Positions 11,148-22,999 of a stretch of 64,000 nucleotides of DNA are shown piece by piece (position 1 is the stretch's first letter; each line of letters begins with the position of its first letter). The position numbers and the translations under genes are program-made. Source of the stretch: Acephala macrosclerotiorum (Eukaryota; Ascomycota; Leotiomycetes; Helotiales; Mollisiaceae); contig MU119353.1 of assembly GCA_014904845.1 (NCBI GenBank), positions 1 to 64,000 on the forward strand. The letters are read 5' to 3'. The notes below the pieces were generated by a model, which worked only from the letters and a program-made list of their open reading frames with translations, did not search any database and was not told the DNA's origin.

Positions 11148-12419
11148 ATGCGATTGCGCCCGAACATTGTTCTGGGCCGAGCTGATAGTGATGGGTCTTT
11201 TTCTCTCCAATATCTGTTGACCAGGTCTCCGGTCAAAATATTGGCAGGCTTCTCAATTTTCTATCTATTCCTCATACAGTACTGCCGCTATGCTAACTAC
11301 CGCGATCCCACGTCCTATTTCTTCGATCCCACTCATGCGTACGATCGAATGTACTCTGCGGAGAGGATCAGAGAAGCAGATGCTTTCATCCGATCTGCAG
11401 AACTCCTGTCAGCCGGTCCAAAACCGTCACAGCAACCCCCGGTGATGTGCGTTGGCGTTGCAACAGTGTCAAGGCGGGGGGAACAATATGTGCGGCGAAC
11501 GATCGGTTCTCTTCTCGATGGCCTCTCCGAAGATGAACGGCACAGTCTGTACCTCAATATCCTTATTAGCCATACAGACCCTTCGAAGCATCCGATATCT
11601 GACGACAAATGGGTTGAGACCCTCCCGAACAAAGTGTTAGAATACAAGAAGACCGACTTCGCTCGCATACAAGAATGGGAAGAAGGTGGATGGTATCGGA
11701 ACAAGACCATATTTGACTATACTTACCTGTTGAATGATTGCTATGCGACGGGTGCAAGATATATTGCTATGGTTGAAGACGATACACTTGCAGTAGAAGG
11801 ATGGTATCCACGCGCATTGGAGGCACTGAGGAATGTTGAGACGAAAATGGAACGTCGACGCGAGAAATGGGTGTTTCTGAGACTCTTTTACGTTGAGGAT
11901 CTCTTTGGATGGAACAGCGAATATTGGCCAACATATCTATTTTGGTCGTTCGCTACTTGGACTATCGCGACAGGTTCCTTAGTGGTCGCGAGGAACAGAT
12001 CGCGATCATTACAGAACTTTCTGTCGAATACATCTATATTGGTGATATCAGGAGTGTGTATTCCGGCGCTCGTTGCACTGTTTTTTGCGTCTGGCAGGAA
12101 TTCAATTCGGCCACTCACGCCTGGGATACATGAGATGAACAAAAACGGCTGCTGCTCTCAGGGTTATGTCTACCCGCGCGATATTATTGCTCTTCTCCTT
12201 GAGAGGACCGACTTGGAGACGGATTGGCTTGTGGATATGATGGTGGAGGAAATTTCAGACCAGGAAGGCTGGGTCAGATGGGCGAGAACGCCAGCGTTAC
12301 TACAACACATTGGAACGACAAGCTCGAAGGGATATGGATTTGACAAAACAGCACGAAATCTTTGGAATTTTGGGTTCGAATTATATCAGAAATCGCATTT
12401 AGGCAGGAGCTATGGATAG
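11148..12419 (+). CDS. PGAP4-like GPI glycan glycosyltransferase
   Basis: Intronless ORF of 423 residues. An N-terminal membrane anchor lies at about 30-48 (ILAGFSIFYLFLIQYC), followed by a lumenal glycosyltransferase fold with VGVATVSRRGEQYVRRTIGS, a DXD-type motif EDD at about 209-211 (AMVEDDTLAVEGW), then RLFYVEDLFGWNSEYWP. Two hydrophobic segments at about 262-285 and 300-320 interrupt the catalytic domain, and GCCSQGYVYPR follows. One anchor plus a tandem membrane pair inserted into the transferase domain is the distinctive plan of PGAP4/TMEM246, which adds GalNAc to GPI anchors in the Golgi. The fungal substrate is unknown to me. Unlike its neighbours it is undamaged. A fragment of the coiled-coil family (copy C) begins within a few bases of its stop codon. 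Confidence 0.75.
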   Translation: MRLRPNIVLGRADSDGSFSLQYLLTRSPVKILAGFSIFYLFLIQYCRYANYRDPTSYFFDPTHAYDRMYSAERIREADAFIRSAELLSAGPKPSQQPPVMCVGVATVSRRGEQYVRRTIGSLLDGLSEDERHSLYLNILISHTDPSKHPISDDKWVETLPNKVLEYKKTDFARIQEWEEGGWYRNKTIFDYTYLLNDCYATGARYIAMVEDDTLAVEGWYPRALEALRNVETKMERRREKWVFLRLFYVEDLFGWNSEYWPTYLFWSFATWTIATGSLVVARNRSRSLQNFLSNTSILVISGVCIPALVALFFASGRNSIRPLTPGIHEMNKNGCCSQGYVYPRDIIALLLERTDLETDWLVDMMVEEISDQEGWVRWARTPALLQHIGTTSSKGYGFDKTARNLWNFGFELYQKSHLGRSYG

Positions 12420-12857
12420 CTGAAGGCCTCCCTCAGGAAGCCATTGAACCACCTGCTGTTGAAGACGGGAATGTAAAGGTTCACAGTGGTGATGAAGCAG
12501 CGGACATAGCTCTCATCGACAGAAGCTCTCACGCCAAAAGAACTCTTCCAGAGAAGCAGTTCACAGCTATTTACAGCGTGGAGCACGATCATCTTAGGAA
12601 CCAATCACCGAGAATACAGAATTATCTGAATCTGTGCCACAGTCAGAACATCCTCCGTCGGGCCATTCAGCAAGTCGTCTGTACGCCACTGTGAAGCTGC
12701 TGATCGAATCTGCGCTAGATTTGACGCCAGGTGGAACATCGATCGGTGCGAGGAGGCGGACGAGCTCATTGCTGAGCTTGCCATGCTCGCATGTTCCATT
12801 GTTGATGCCGTTTTCCTGGACGCAGCAAGCGCGTACATGGCAATCGAATGGTAAGTT
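12420..12857 (+). pseudogene. Coiled-coil family copy C, module fragment
   Basis: No coiled coil and no start codon. In frame 2, just after the PGAP4-like stop, the text reads VEDGNVKVHSGDEAADIALI and goes on QFTAIYSVEHDHLRNQSPRI and YLNLCHSQNILRR. This lines up with copy D (IEGGNNAAH, PADLALI, QFEVVYTATPKVYRQLPLGV, YLDLRATIDIYSR). Near 12660 the frame moves by one and continues as CEAADRICARFDARWNIDRC then EEADELIAELAMLACSIVDA, matching the C-terminal helices of copy D, and ends at TAA 12855. It is a 3' fragment of a family member, presumably captured or left by a deletion next to the transferase gene. Confidence 0.7.
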
Positions 12858-13693
12858 AGCCCCTAGTGCATGTTTACTTGCCATGAGACTTACGTTCATG
12901 TAGGTCCCAAGCTCAGAAGTATCTTTTGCTGTTTCGGTCATTGAAGGATGTTCGAAGAGATGTGATGACTCGTAATTGGATAGTAGGACGTGGTACAAAT
13001 GGATTGGCGGTTTAGCAGCTGGGGGAGGAAGACATTGTGTGTAATACGGTTGGTACAATCGTAGCATCGTAAAACTTGGATAATGAACAGAAAATTCAAG
13101 TATATTTGGTGTCGTTTTGAGGGGTCTGGGCTGGCGGGATCTAAAAGTGACAGTCAATCCTAAACGCGGTGCAATGAGGCTCGTCAGATAACAAGTATTT
13201 GCGAACTTCTCATGGTCGGTATATAGGCAGCTGCCAACCAATCAATCTCCCAAGATCAAAATTGCTTTCATCCCATCTCTCAAGTTCAGATGAGTTGTTC
13301 TTAGCGCTAGCTGGACTTGCGGTGGCAGAATGCTTGTGCTGGTGAATAAGTCCAAGTCGCGGAGCACAGTAGCCCTCGAAACTACATCATCGACCGCAAC
13401 ATCTCGCACATCAGCGTTTGTCTGCGCAAGTCGCCAAGCAACATCGGTTCATACCACGCTTGTTATACGCTTCCGGTTTTGATCATTATAATCATTTGGT
13501 ACAAAAGCAACGGTGCGGAAACGCACTCTAGTCAAAGTGTTACTGTGGCGCTAACAGACAATGCGGAAGCGCAGAGCTAAGAGGCCACACGCTAGGAAGA
13601 ACAAGAACCAAGTAGTATCCCTCGACAATCACCAACCCAGAACAATCGAGGCGCGTTGGATGATGCCATAGAGCGCGCTCTACATCAGCTTGA
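12858..13693. other. Intergenic stretch, no gene seen
   Basis: The long antisense frame 12594-13241 is the shadow of copy C plus noncoding sequence. Nothing else here looks coding. It presumably contains whatever promoter copy D had. Confidence 0.4.
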
Positions 13694-15099
13694 GTGCCTG
13701 AGCAAGTGGGAGCCACCGACCGGAGGCAATCTCGAAGAAGCCGAAGTCACCCTCCAGCTTATGAAACTTGTGGACACCTCACCTTACATTCCGATCTTAT
13801 ACCAGAGTACAAAAATCTAGAAGCCGCTCATAACCAACTGCACGACCTCGAAGCAGTGAAAGACAAGCAAGTGATGGAGACTTATAAGCTTGGGAATGAA
13901 TTGGCCGGTCTCAAGAATGAGGTGGAGAAGGCAAAGAGAGCAACGGGCCAGGCTTTGGCCAATCAACAAACCGCTAAGGACATCATCTCGAAACTTGAGA
14001 CAGATCTCAAAACTTCCCAAGAGAAGACTGACATCCTCGAAGCGAAGCTGGGTTAAATTGATGCTAAAGAATCAACCGACGATTAAGCTAAAATTCAAGA
14101 GGAGATAGCAAGTCTGAAGAAGGCGCTGAATGAAGCGTCCGCATTTGGAACCACTGCCACTGCCACTATTCGTGTCAAGAACAACGAACTTGCCCTCCTC
14201 CAGAAGACAGCCGAAGAGAATGTCATCTTGAGGCAAGAAGTCGAAGCTACGAATGCCAGATATGAAGACTTGGTCAACAATTGAATCAAGCAAGCTAAGG
14301 TAGTAGTAACAGAAGCTTTCAGACCAGAAGTCGATTACGATGCCGCCCTTCGAAGTAAAGACAAATACATTGAACTGTTGCAGGATCGAGAATCCCAATG
14401 GAGGAGAAGCGTCCTTGCATTCCGCCATGAGGCATCAGAGGTTGAGAGAAAAGGACTAGCCAACTCGCTTCTCTTAAAGGCAGGGCCGACGTCCGAGAGA
14501 GAAATATACATCTTTCGTTCTGTATGATCGAAGGTCTTGAACGTGAAGATACGGAGGTCTCTGCCATAGAGGGCGGTAATAATGCTGCCCATTTGCCGAA
14601 CAATCCAGCTGATCTTGCACTCATCAACGGATATGCGGGATCTAAAGATGTACTCGAGAGCCAATTCGAGGTTGTCTATACCGCAACGCCTAAAGTATAT
14701 AGGCAACTACCGTTGGGCGTCCAAAGATATCTCGACCTTCGGGCAACCATCGACATCTATAGTCGAATGGAGAGGTCAGATCCTAGGTACCGAAGACTTG
14801 CTGATGATATCCAAGCAAGGATTGAAAGAACAGAAAATAGAAATGAATGGGAGCTGTTCGAAGATATGTGCAACCTAGCCAACACTCTTGTCGCTGCCCA
14901 TCGAAAGGCCCAGAGTTGGTGGAGAGGTCATAATCTTCCCGTAAGTCCGCTCTGCACTAAGGTATATCCCAGACCGACAAGCATAAAGGGGTCGCGTTCG
15001 GATTCGACCAGCCCTGCGCTGACTGGAGGAACGAGTTGCACGATCATGCCAAAAGAGTCAGAGAGCTACGATAGAGGCCTTACACGGAAGAAGTTCTGA
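13694..15099 (+). pseudogene. Coiled-coil family copy D, multiple stops
   Basis: The coiled-coil part runs in one frame from about 13694 (no good ATG) with stops at TAA 14054, TAA 14084 and TGA 14282. The last two are one C-to-T step from Gln and Arg codons. Near 14480 the frame moves by one base and the module begins in the new frame as ADVRERNIHLSFCMIEG, then AIEGGNNAAH and NPADLALI, then VQRYLDLRATIDIYSRMERS and a helical tail to about residue HRKAQSWW. After 14940 a short GTAAGT...CCCAG stretch may be a 32-nt intron leading to HKGVAFGFDQPCADWRNE, which resembles the aromatic tail of copy A. Clearly disabled. Confidence 0.75.
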
Positions 15100-15913
15100 A
15101 GAGACAACAAAACAAAGCAGTACAGTCACTTTGATTTGGTTGGGTTTGGAAAGCAAAGGTAATCCAGGATCCTGGATAGAACTGCAGAGCACAAGGGAGT
15201 ACAAGAACGTAACACGGTGTGCGAGTACGGCTCATTGAATAAAGAATTTGTAGAATTTCAACAATAAAGCACTAAGCACAGATCGTTTTGGTATCGCTTG
15301 AGCATGTGCGATTTGAAAGGAAGAGACCCCGCTCAATCCTCTCAGCCTGGAAAGAGTGCCTGTGATATTTCGAGCATCAACGTGAGGTTCGGAAGTGAAA
15401 GGCGTCGTGACATCGGATCACGGGCCATCAAGACGCCTTCAAGAGGCGATAAATCGATATATGAGGCCCATCGGGGTACCAAACTGTGATTGCGTTGCTG
15501 ACTGAACCTGGTCAATGATGACAACGCATCGGAAGGTAGGTAATGGAAGATTTAGACCTTCGTGTTCATCGAATTCACAATAACCTTTGCAATTCGAAGG
15601 TGCGACATTTTCTAAACTCACGAGACTGCATTCCTCTAAGTGAAGTTTGTCGTAGAAAAAGGTAGAAGATTCAAAGTGAAGTCCGTTTTGTTTCAAAACC
15701 TGCGTGTTCGGATCAGGCCACTTAGCGAGACACCAACGGCCGACCTTCCCTACGGCCTCCTAAATTTATCGACCGAACCAATTCAATCTACATCGCACTA
15801 CAACTTCCTGCGTACCTGTTATTCCATCTCCAAACCTCCCCCAATCCATCAGACGACCCACCATATAGCCTGCGCAAACACTGCGATCTCAATCCCTCTG
15901 CGCAACAGCCATC
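15100..15913. other. Intergenic stretch, no gene seen
   Basis: No coding signal that I can support. It probably contains the 3' end of copy D and the promoter of the GFA-domain gene; the last 150 bases are pyrimidine-rich and C/A-rich, as is common upstream of fungal starts. Confidence 0.4.
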
Positions 15914-16716
15914 ATGGCAACCTCACCCGCAACCAGCCAACGACCCCTCCAAGGCGGCTGCTCTTGCGGACGCAACAAATACATCATCCAAATCCCAACA
16001 AACACCTCCGAAGTACCACAAGTCTTCTTCGATAATGGCCATCATCACCGTATGTTTCCCTACCGCGCAAGAGGCAGCTCCCCTCTCCACGCCATATCAA
16101 ACAATGACTAACAAATAAACCTCCAGGCCGATCACAAGCCACCCCCCTCTCCGCCTGGCTCCGCATACCGCTATCATGGTACCACTCCACCACCTACGCA
16201 TTTATGGACGATGAATCGCCCTCCTCGATCCGTCGCACATACACGAGTCCTCACGAACAACACTGCAAACGCGGCTTCTGCGGCTTCTGCGGTACACCTC
16301 TAAGCTACTGGTCCGAATCTCCTGCTTCAGAAGCTGAATACATCTCTCTCACTCTCGGCTCCTTGGTTGGCACTGACTTACGAAATCTCGAGGAGTTAGG
16401 ACTGCTACCGAAGGAAGCTACAGAAGAGGCAGAGAAGGATAAGGATGAGGTTGTGATTTGGGAGGAGGGAGATGGGAATGAGGGGTTACCGTGGTTTGAG
16501 ACGTTGGTTGAGGGTAGTAAGTTGGGGAGTATGAGGAAGAGTTGGGGCAAGAGACAGAGTGGGAGGTATCAGGTTGAATGGGAGATTGTGGAGTGGACTG
16601 AGGGTGATGCGGATGAGGGGGAGGGGGAGGGGGAGGGGGAGGAGGCGACGTTACCTGTTAAGCGGAAGTATGGGGAGGTTCATGAGTCGGATTCTGTTAT
16701 GGAGGGTACGCATTGA
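15914..16716 (+). CDS. GFA / CENP-V-type zinc protein
   Basis: Two exons, 15914-16049 and 16127-16716. The 77-nt intron has GTATGT at the donor, CTAAC as branch site and CCAG at the acceptor, and splicing gives 241 residues. Exon 1 carries the first zinc pair in GGCSCGRNKYII (about residues 14-25). Exon 2 restores the frame as RRSQATPLSAWLRIP and carries the second cluster CKRGFCGFCGTPLSYW. This Cys pattern is that of the GFA family (glutathione-dependent formaldehyde-activating enzyme/CENP-V), which bind zinc; most fungal members have no proven substrate. The C-terminal 110 residues are family-atypical and end in an acidic Gly-Glu run (about 205-216). It converges with the GH1 gene. Confidence 0.8.
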
Positions 16717-17101
16717 GGGAGGGGAGTGGATTGATGGAGATCGGAGGAACTGGGGTGGGAAGTGAAGTTATGATGCTACGATATGATGCGATGCAGGAAC
16801 GGATATTAATGATGGAGATGAGACCTAGGCTTGGGTGTTTCTTCGGTCCTTCTGCATGACATGGCAATGCTGTGCTGCTTGCTAGCTGCATCTCTTGTAG
16901 CAATAGGGTAATAGGGTGGATATGGCCGGAAAAGAAAATGGGAGGAATGATACGAAAGGAGCTGATGCATGGACCGGAGTTTTCTACACCAACTTGGTGG
17001 TGATCAGCGACACACATTGTACAACACCTAATACACAGCGTTGATTTGCACCTTCGCCATCCCAATGCAGAACCCAACCTCGATGCCTATTCTATATCTC
17101 C

Positions 17102-18652
<1,551 letters not shown>

Positions 18653-20033
18653 CTTTGCAACTGAAGGGAGGTTTGCTGGTTGATTTTGATTATGCCTTTT
18701 CAACTAAGCTCCGGATAAATAGTAACAGAGCTTGGCGGGTGAGTTGCCGGCGCGAGAAGCAGGCAGAGAGAAAGAAGGAAGAGGAAGAGAGGAAGAAAGT
18801 GGGAGACTTGATATAAGTAGTACCCTGACCCCGAGGAATATTGATTAGTGGGATGCTCATTTCCAAGATTCGGGTCGTATAGCATCAGGACGAAGCCTAA
18901 TGATCTTTAGGAAACCCACTCGGGTTCGGACCGTATAGACCGGGTCATCTATCACATGGCTATCACGTCCTCATTCAGGGACGGTGATGTTCCGTGAGGC
19001 GACGCCCACTATGAGGAGCTCGCAATGCGAGCAGATGGCGGGGTAGTTCAGTGGGTGAACTGCGGCGATGCAAGGAGATAGGAGTGGGGTGCTTGAGGCG
19101 GAATGTAGGGCCTGCGAGCCGCCGGGTAGCGGCGCTTTTGGATACAGTAATTTTCCGTCACGTGAGAAGGTGTCGAGGTGGTGGCTGTGGAGTGTTTGGC
19201 TGAAAGACTAAGAAGTAGAGCGGAGTAAACGCAAGAAAATGAATTTCGTACTTGCTTGGGCAGACGAACGAAGAAGAAATCTTACTTTATAGCGAAAGGA
19301 GAGAATTGGTGCTGGAAGGATAGCCTTGACTTACGAGCCTGGGATCATAAGTCTGTGCTTTTCAGGGCTTTTCAGGGCTTCTCGCTAATAAATAAACGCT
19401 AAAACCGAATATCGACTTTTGAATCAAAATATAAACATACTTAATTAATTTGTAAAAAGATACTTTAGTTTTTGTCAAATAATAAACTACGATCTTAAAA
19501 GATTTTAATTTGTAGTTGTTTTATACTTTTTAAGTAACGGCGTAGACTTTGAAGTTCTTCGCGAAAAAGTAGCCTGAAAACAGCCTGAAAAGCACAGACT
19601 TATGATCCCAGGCTCGTTACATGAATACACGACGAATGCACAGGCAATTTCTGTCTTTGCAAAGGCGTTACTCTGCTGGGTATCATAACAGCTAACTGCT
19701 GCGTGGCAGTGTGTGCTGGTATCTATCTGAATTATATATGGCATCTCAATGCCCCTCAACTCCATTTTTAGCCGCACTTCCATACCCAGTGCACACCTAT
19801 TATGCTGTATGAACTTATTATATATCCATGAACTCCATCCGCAATGCACAGGCAGCTCGTGAAAGAGGGCCAACGCCGAAACCAGACTCCATAAGCAATG
19901 CAGAATCCGGCCAGTCTGTTGAAAAGACATAAGCGACCAGACCGAGTTCATGTAAACCCATTTCCAATGAAGAACCAGGGCGAGCCGATCAAAGCAGACA
20001 CACCCAGCCTTCAATCTCCCAACTCAACCCTAT
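18653..20033. other. Intergenic stretch with a MITE
   Basis: No gene is seen between the start of the GH1 gene and the end of the Bdp1 gene. It contains the GH1 promoter and the inverted-repeat element at 19334-19616. The antisense frame 19505-20014 runs across the MITE and is not credible. Confidence 0.6.
19334..19616. mobile_element. 283-bp MITE with TTA target duplication
   Basis: Terminal inverted repeats begin CGAGCCTGGGATCATAAGTC and match for about 33 bases (left 19334-19366, right 19616-19584), then continue more loosely through TTTTCAGG blocks. The interior is AT-rich and has no ORF. Directly outside both ends is TTA (19331-19333 and 19617-19619), a 3-bp target duplication like those made by PIF/Harbinger-type transposases. 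The element is non-autonomous. Confidence 0.85.
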
Positions 20034-22580
20034 TCAATCCACCTCGATCGACGCCACAACCACAACATCCTCACCACCCGCGTACATCGAATGCTTGTTC
20101 TTTCTCTGCTTTTTTGCCTTCGCCTTGCCTTTGCCCTTCTTTGCGGTAGCAGCTGCAGCAGAATGCTCCGTAGAGCCGCCTCTACCTCTGCTTGGTGCTT
20201 CTGCTTCTGCTTCGTCATCACTCTCGGCTCCAACACCTTCCAGAATTCGCTTTGCAGCCATCCTCTTCTCGCTTGTGTTCTTGATTTCATCCTTCCTCGC
20301 CCTATCAGCCGCTACCTTCTCCTCCGCAACTTTATCAAATGCCTCTTGTTGCTCTCTGTCAAACGCGGCCATCTCCGCCTCGATATCCTCCTTGCTCTGT
20401 AACTTTAAACCCGAGAGCTTCTCGAATTGTTCCATCTCTATGGCTTTCTTAGGATTCGTCATGTACCTGGTGATTCGGTCCGGGTTGTTTCTCTCTTCGG
20501 TGTTGAACTTGAGCTTGATTTGACGTCTGCTTCTATGGGGGAACATCTTCGAAATGGTGTTGAAGTCCGTGCCGTATTGACCAACAAGCTTGTAGAACAT
20601 GTCCGTAGCCGCCGCATCCCATCGATTTGACTTCTCTTTTTTCATAAAGCTGCTGGAAGTGACAACTCTTGTGAACTCGTTTTCTTCAATTTCCTCGAAA
20701 TCAGCACGCTCTGCTTCGCCTTCGGCTTGGCGATCCATTTGCAATGATTGTTCATCAACAACAATCACACCATCAACGACCTTCATCTGTGGACCTTGGG
20801 GGCGCTTTGAAGCAGAGGGTACTGCACTGGCTTCTTTCTGTGCTGGGGGGTGAGGAGTCTCTATCGGTACGGTTCCTGCATTGGTTCCGGAAGGTCCTGG
20901 GTCTCCATCTGCGGCTGTGGCATTGGCAGTTAATCGTCTCGCCGCCTCTGCCAGCCTAGCTTCATCGGCATTGTCCTCAGCATCTAAGATCTCGACCAAT
21001 TCGGGATGATTCTCGCGCATCCTATTCCGTTGACTCTCTTGTTTCTTCTTCATCTCCCTCAGCTTAATGTCATCATGCATGTAGAACTTCTTTCCAATCT
21101 TGAGATCTTTGCAGAGCTCAGTTAATGTCATCGTGGTGGGATCGATTTCTGCATCTTCGCCATCGGAAGGAGTCTCATCGCGCGCCTTTCGCTTCTTCTC
21201 TGCATCCTTCTTCTTCTGGGCTCTCTTCGCAGCCGAACGCTTTGCTTTATTCAAACCCATATCAATCGTGGCTCTGTTGTCGTCGTCCTCGCCTTCTGCG
21301 GTCTGGACAACCTTCCTACGCCTCACAACCTTCTTCTTCTTCTTTCCTTTCTCCGTACCAGAAGCAGGCTCCTCGATAATACCTCCAGATGTACCGTCAG
21401 GATTAAGAGTTGCCATTTGCACAATCTCTCCAGTTCTTGCAGGGGCAAAGACATCTCCTGCAGCACCTAAAGCTCCACCTGGTGGTCCCATATTGCCTGG
21501 TGCTCCAAGATCGCCTGCGGCACCGAGTGCTCTACTGCCTGGAGGTCCAAAGTTGGCACTAGCTCCCATTCCTCCTGACTCTACAATGAGAGCGATATTT
21601 TCAGGCGATGGGTATCGGTATCTTGGCTCTTCGGCATCGGGCGCTGGTGTTGGTGATCGTGACTCGTCTCTCTCGCTCATCTCGATAGATGGTAGGATTT
21701 TTTCGGCAGGTTCGGGCTGTGAGGCGACTCTTGGTGCTGGGGTGACCGCCTCACTGGCGCTTTCTGAAGATACACCATGCTGTGGCTCGGGCGCCGCGTT
21801 GCTTGGAGATGGCTCTCTCACTGGCAGATTGGCACTCGTAGTGTTCTCCACTGGTTGTCCACTTCGTACAGAGGCTTCAATTTCCGAAGGTCGCTCAGTA
21901 CTTGTAGACGCCCGCTTTGCTGGTGGTTCCGCAACCTCTTCCTCTCGTGATTTTCTCTTCAGCTCATTGGCCTTTGCTGTCGCGACTGTCGTATCTTGTG
22001 CAGTCGGCTCGACAACTCTTGGAGTTTCAATTGGGATCTCCACACGCGGCTCGACTTCCCCTGCTTGCTCTGTGGTTGCTCTCGAGATAGATTCGGGGAT
22101 TGATGCTCCACCAGTACGCTGAACTTCCGCTGAAGAGTCACGGCGTCTTTCAGGGCCTGGGGACACTCGCTTCGCTTGGGGTTCTGGCGCATCTTCTTCT
22201 CTAGACTTTCTCTTCAGCTCCTTCTCCTTTTGCAGGTTCTTAGTTGGTATATCTTCCGAAGGTTCAATGGCGGGAGCTGCAATGACCTCGGAATTCGAGG
22301 TTGGCGGTGGGTGGACCTCGACGCTCGTTGCGGATCGTCGAGTCGGCTCTTGTGCTTGCTTTTGTTGTTGGACTTGATTTTGCTCTGGGGCTAGATTCTC
22401 TTCCACAACCTTTTCTTGCTCGACGACTAAGATGGGCTCACCCTCTGCAGGCAGTGATGGTGCTGGTGTTTGCGATTGAGGGTCAACACTGGGTCGAGTC
22501 GAAGTTGATGCGGAAGGGCCGCCAGGCCTGCGCACAGGGGCCTTCTTTGGCGCGAAGCTTTTGCTCCTTCCTTTCAACAT
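20034..22580 (-). CDS. bdp1: TFIIIB subunit B'' (Bdp1)
   Basis: Intronless ORF of 848 residues from ATG 22580. The SANT/Myb-like domain sits at about residues 635-705, with the stretch RWDAAATDMFYKLVGQYGTD followed by FNTISKMFPHRSRRQIKLKF, which is the Bdp1 signature. Bdp1 joins TBP and Brf1 to form TFIIIB and recruit RNA polymerase III in the nucleus. The N-terminal 600 residues are disordered (Pro/Glu/Ser), with an internal duplication (LKRKSREED near 133 and LKRKSREEE near 216) and a Gly/Ala/Pro repeat near 355-390. The C-terminus is Lys-rich. It shares a 419-bp divergent promoter with Bre1. Confidence 0.92.
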   Translation of the reverse strand: MLKGRSKSFAPKKAPVRRPGGPSASTSTRPSVDPQSQTPAPSLPAEGEPILVVEQEKVVEENLAPEQNQVQQQKQAQEPTRRSATSVEVHPPPTSNSEVIAAPAIEPSEDIPTKNLQKEKELKRKSREEDAPEPQAKRVSPGPERRRDSSAEVQRTGGASIPESISRATTEQAGEVEPRVEIPIETPRVVEPTAQDTTVATAKANELKRKSREEEVAEPPAKRASTSTERPSEIEASVRSGQPVENTTSANLPVREPSPSNAAPEPQHGVSSESASEAVTPAPRVASQPEPAEKILPSIEMSERDESRSPTPAPDAEEPRYRYPSPENIALIVESGGMGASANFGPPGSRALGAAGDLGAPGNMGPPGGALGAAGDVFAPARTGEIVQMATLNPDGTSGGIIEEPASGTEKGKKKKKVVRRRKVVQTAEGEDDDNRATIDMGLNKAKRSAAKRAQKKKDAEKKRKARDETPSDGEDAEIDPTTMTLTELCKDLKIGKKFYMHDDIKLREMKKKQESQRNRMRENHPELVEILDAEDNADEARLAEAARRLTANATAADGDPGPSGTNAGTVPIETPHPPAQKEASAVPSASKRPQGPQMKVVDGVIVVDEQSLQMDRQAEGEAERADFEEIEENEFTRVVTSSSFMKKEKSNRWDAAATDMFYKLVGQYGTDFNTISKMFPHRSRRQIKLKFNTEERNNPDRITRYMTNPKKAIEMEQFEKLSGLKLQSKEDIEAEMAAFDREQQEAFDKVAEEKVAADRARKDEIKNTSEKRMAAKRILEGVGAESDDEAEAEAPSRGRGGSTEHSAAAATAKKGKGKAKAKKQRKNKHSMYAGGEDVVVVASIEVD

Positions 22581-22999
22581 GACTGTGGTTGCTATCGATT
22601 AGGAGACATTCGAATCGAGGCGTATGCAACGGTGATTTGGTCGTTGTCGTCGGAGGTTGAAATGCGTGAAGTTCCAATTGTGATGGCGGGGCTTCCACTC
22701 ACAGCCGTTATCGAAATTCAATCTCGCAGAGACGGTAGCCTCGCACTAAGCCATTCCTAGACTAGTATAATTAGCGCAACTTGAATGTTCTTCAAACTTC
22801 AACTCCCTTTCAATCATCCTCGAGATCACCAAACGCCTCGCCACAACGATTTCGCGCAACAACACATTGACTTGCTGCAACTGGCGCAGCAGGTCTCAGA
22901 TCGTCCCTCCTCGACTCTCGGTCGCATCTGCCTTACGGCCCGCCCAGTCTGATGCCGATATCAACGCCCCGTCAAGCATCTCACCCTTCCTTCTCCAAG
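22581..22999. promoter_or_regulatory. Divergent promoter, Bdp1 / Bre1
   Basis: A 419-bp gap between the start codons of two divergently transcribed nuclear genes. No specific binding site is claimed; the assignment rests on gene layout. Confidence 0.6.

Noticed and set aside
12594..13241. 215-residue - strand frame
   Set aside because: Overlaps copy C in antisense, with no start or domain I trust.
15342..15696. Short antisense frames near 15.4-15.7 kb
   Set aside because: No sustained coding texture, no splice-consistent joins.
19040..19110. tRNA-like start (GCGGGGTAGTTCAGTGGGTG resembles an A box)
   Set aside because: No B box and no acceptor stem pairing downstream.
19505..20014. 169-residue - strand frame
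   Set aside because: Starts in intergenic sequence and ends inside the MITE; not a gene.
21100..22122. 340-residue + strand frame
   Set aside because: Antisense shadow of the Bdp1 gene; Ser/Ala/Gly-rich because the sense strand is Glu/Pro/Ala-rich.
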